A DNA stretch of 64,000 bases from Paenisporosarcina quisquiliarum_A (lineage in GTDB: Bacteria > Bacillota > Bacilli > Bacillales_A > Planococcaceae). Every line of letters begins with the position of its first letter. Positions within the stretch are counted from its first letter, which is position 1. The notes under the pieces were generated by a model, which ran no database searches, had not been told where the DNA came from, and saw nothing but the letters and a program-made list of their open reading frames with translations. Location: contig NZ_JBHZRU010000010.1 in the NCBI RefSeq assembly GCF_043641925.1, forward strand, positions 54,240-118,239, read 5' to 3'. The position numbers were made by a program, and so were the translations under genes. This document shows positions 63,652-64,000 of this stretch, in pieces.

Positions 63652-63854
63652 AGACCGCAGGAACAGAAAACGTGTCAGTTGGTAAGCCAACTGACACCAT
63701 TCTTGCGCGTTCAATTGTTTGGATTTCGTGAATTTTAGAATGGGATGCCCGAATCCTAGAATAGGCCTTGCGAATGCTAGAATAGCACCGGCCAATTGGA
63801 GAATACGATCTGCCAATCCTTGAATACCACCCGCGAAATCGAGAATGACACGAT
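63652..63854. repeat. 21-nt period array, locus 4b, tandem copy
   Basis: Same hairpin, entry box and six-unit array as 63392-63594, shifted by 260 bp. The hairpin part is almost identical, while inner units differ more. Positions of units: 63729-63854. Confidence 0.85.
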
Positions 63855-63887
63855 ATCCCCTACCACGCTAAACCTAAAAAAGAACAC

Positions 63888-63913
63888 AAAAAAACCAGTA
63901 CCTCTCGGTACTG
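63888..63913 (-). terminator. Terminator of the rRNA operon
   Basis: CAGTACC and GGTACTG pair around GAGA, followed by seven T on the minus strand, directly after the 5S gene. Confidence 0.88.
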
Positions 63914-63922
63914 ATTTCTTAG

Positions 63923-64000
<78 letters not shown>

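Noticed and set aside
63368..63816. Two minus-strand frames with AILxFxx heptads and a shared QEWCQLAYQLTRFLF end.
   Set aside because: Both are translations of the tandem hairpin plus 21-nt arrays; no ribosome sites, and similarity is at DNA level.

Overview
The window looks like a low-GC Gram-positive chromosome of the order Bacillales. The likely family is Planococcaceae (Sporosarcina, Psychrobacillus or Paenisporosarcina-like); this is inferred from synteny and protein character and was not tested by any search. The backbone gene order follows the Bacillus subtilis purine to gat region: yebE-yebG-purEKBC-purSQLF-purMNHD, then yerA-yerB-yerC-pcrB-pcrA-ligA-camS-gatCAB. Nearly everything is on the minus strand. 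A partial 5S rRNA gene sits at the right edge.

Layout. 1-0.2 kb: yybP-ykoY type manganese riboswitch whose gene lies off the left edge. 0.2-3.7 kb: a lipoprotein gene, a dispersed repeat, then a cytochrome bd-type oxidase operon (small peptide, cydA, cydB, CydS-like peptide). 3.8-6 kb: NUDIX gene, dgkB, thioredoxin-like gene. 6.2-26.6 kb: an accessory island of small single-function genes, almost all minus strand. It holds five GNAT acetyltransferases (one fused to pentapeptide repeats), two methyltransferases, two nucleotidyltransferases, HAD, NUDIX, DinB, VOC, SRPBCC, serine hydrolase, many lipoproteins and very small membrane proteins. It also carries a nonsense-interrupted gene and a 202-bp partial gene duplication. 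26.8-29.4 kb: Ktr-type potassium transporter and a secreted repeat protein. 29.6-42.6 kb: conserved housekeeping block (gat, camS, lig, pcr, yer). 42.7-48.3 kb: second small accessory stretch, with pcp. 49.1-62.3 kb: the full de novo purine operon with a guanine-type riboswitch, a terminator platform and two PurBoxes. 62.3-64 kb: yebG, yebE, repeats, 5S rRNA.

How the genes work together. The twelve pur genes encode the whole route from PRPP to IMP, including the three-part FGAM synthase PurS/PurQ/PurL. PurB also serves the AMP branch. PcrA, LigA and PcrB form a replication/repair and archaeal-type lipid group. GatCAB makes Gln-tRNA by amidation. The bd oxidase operon has a candidate redox-response operator.

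The most unusual signal is non-coding: a family of intergenic arrays with an exact 21-nt period at 28.25, 43.29, 48.5-49.07, 63.47 and 63.73 kb. Unit sequences differ between most loci, but the period is constant and every array lies in a gene-end or intergenic position. At 28.25, 63.47 and 63.73 kb the arrays share an ordered architecture: a hairpin upstream, then a conserved entry box, then six units ending in the same closing unit. At 48.4-49.1 kb the units are nested in three 230-bp tandem copies. Other points for a second look are three genes whose Shine-Dalgarno sequences point to AUU or AUC start codons, and a GNAT-pentapeptide fusion.
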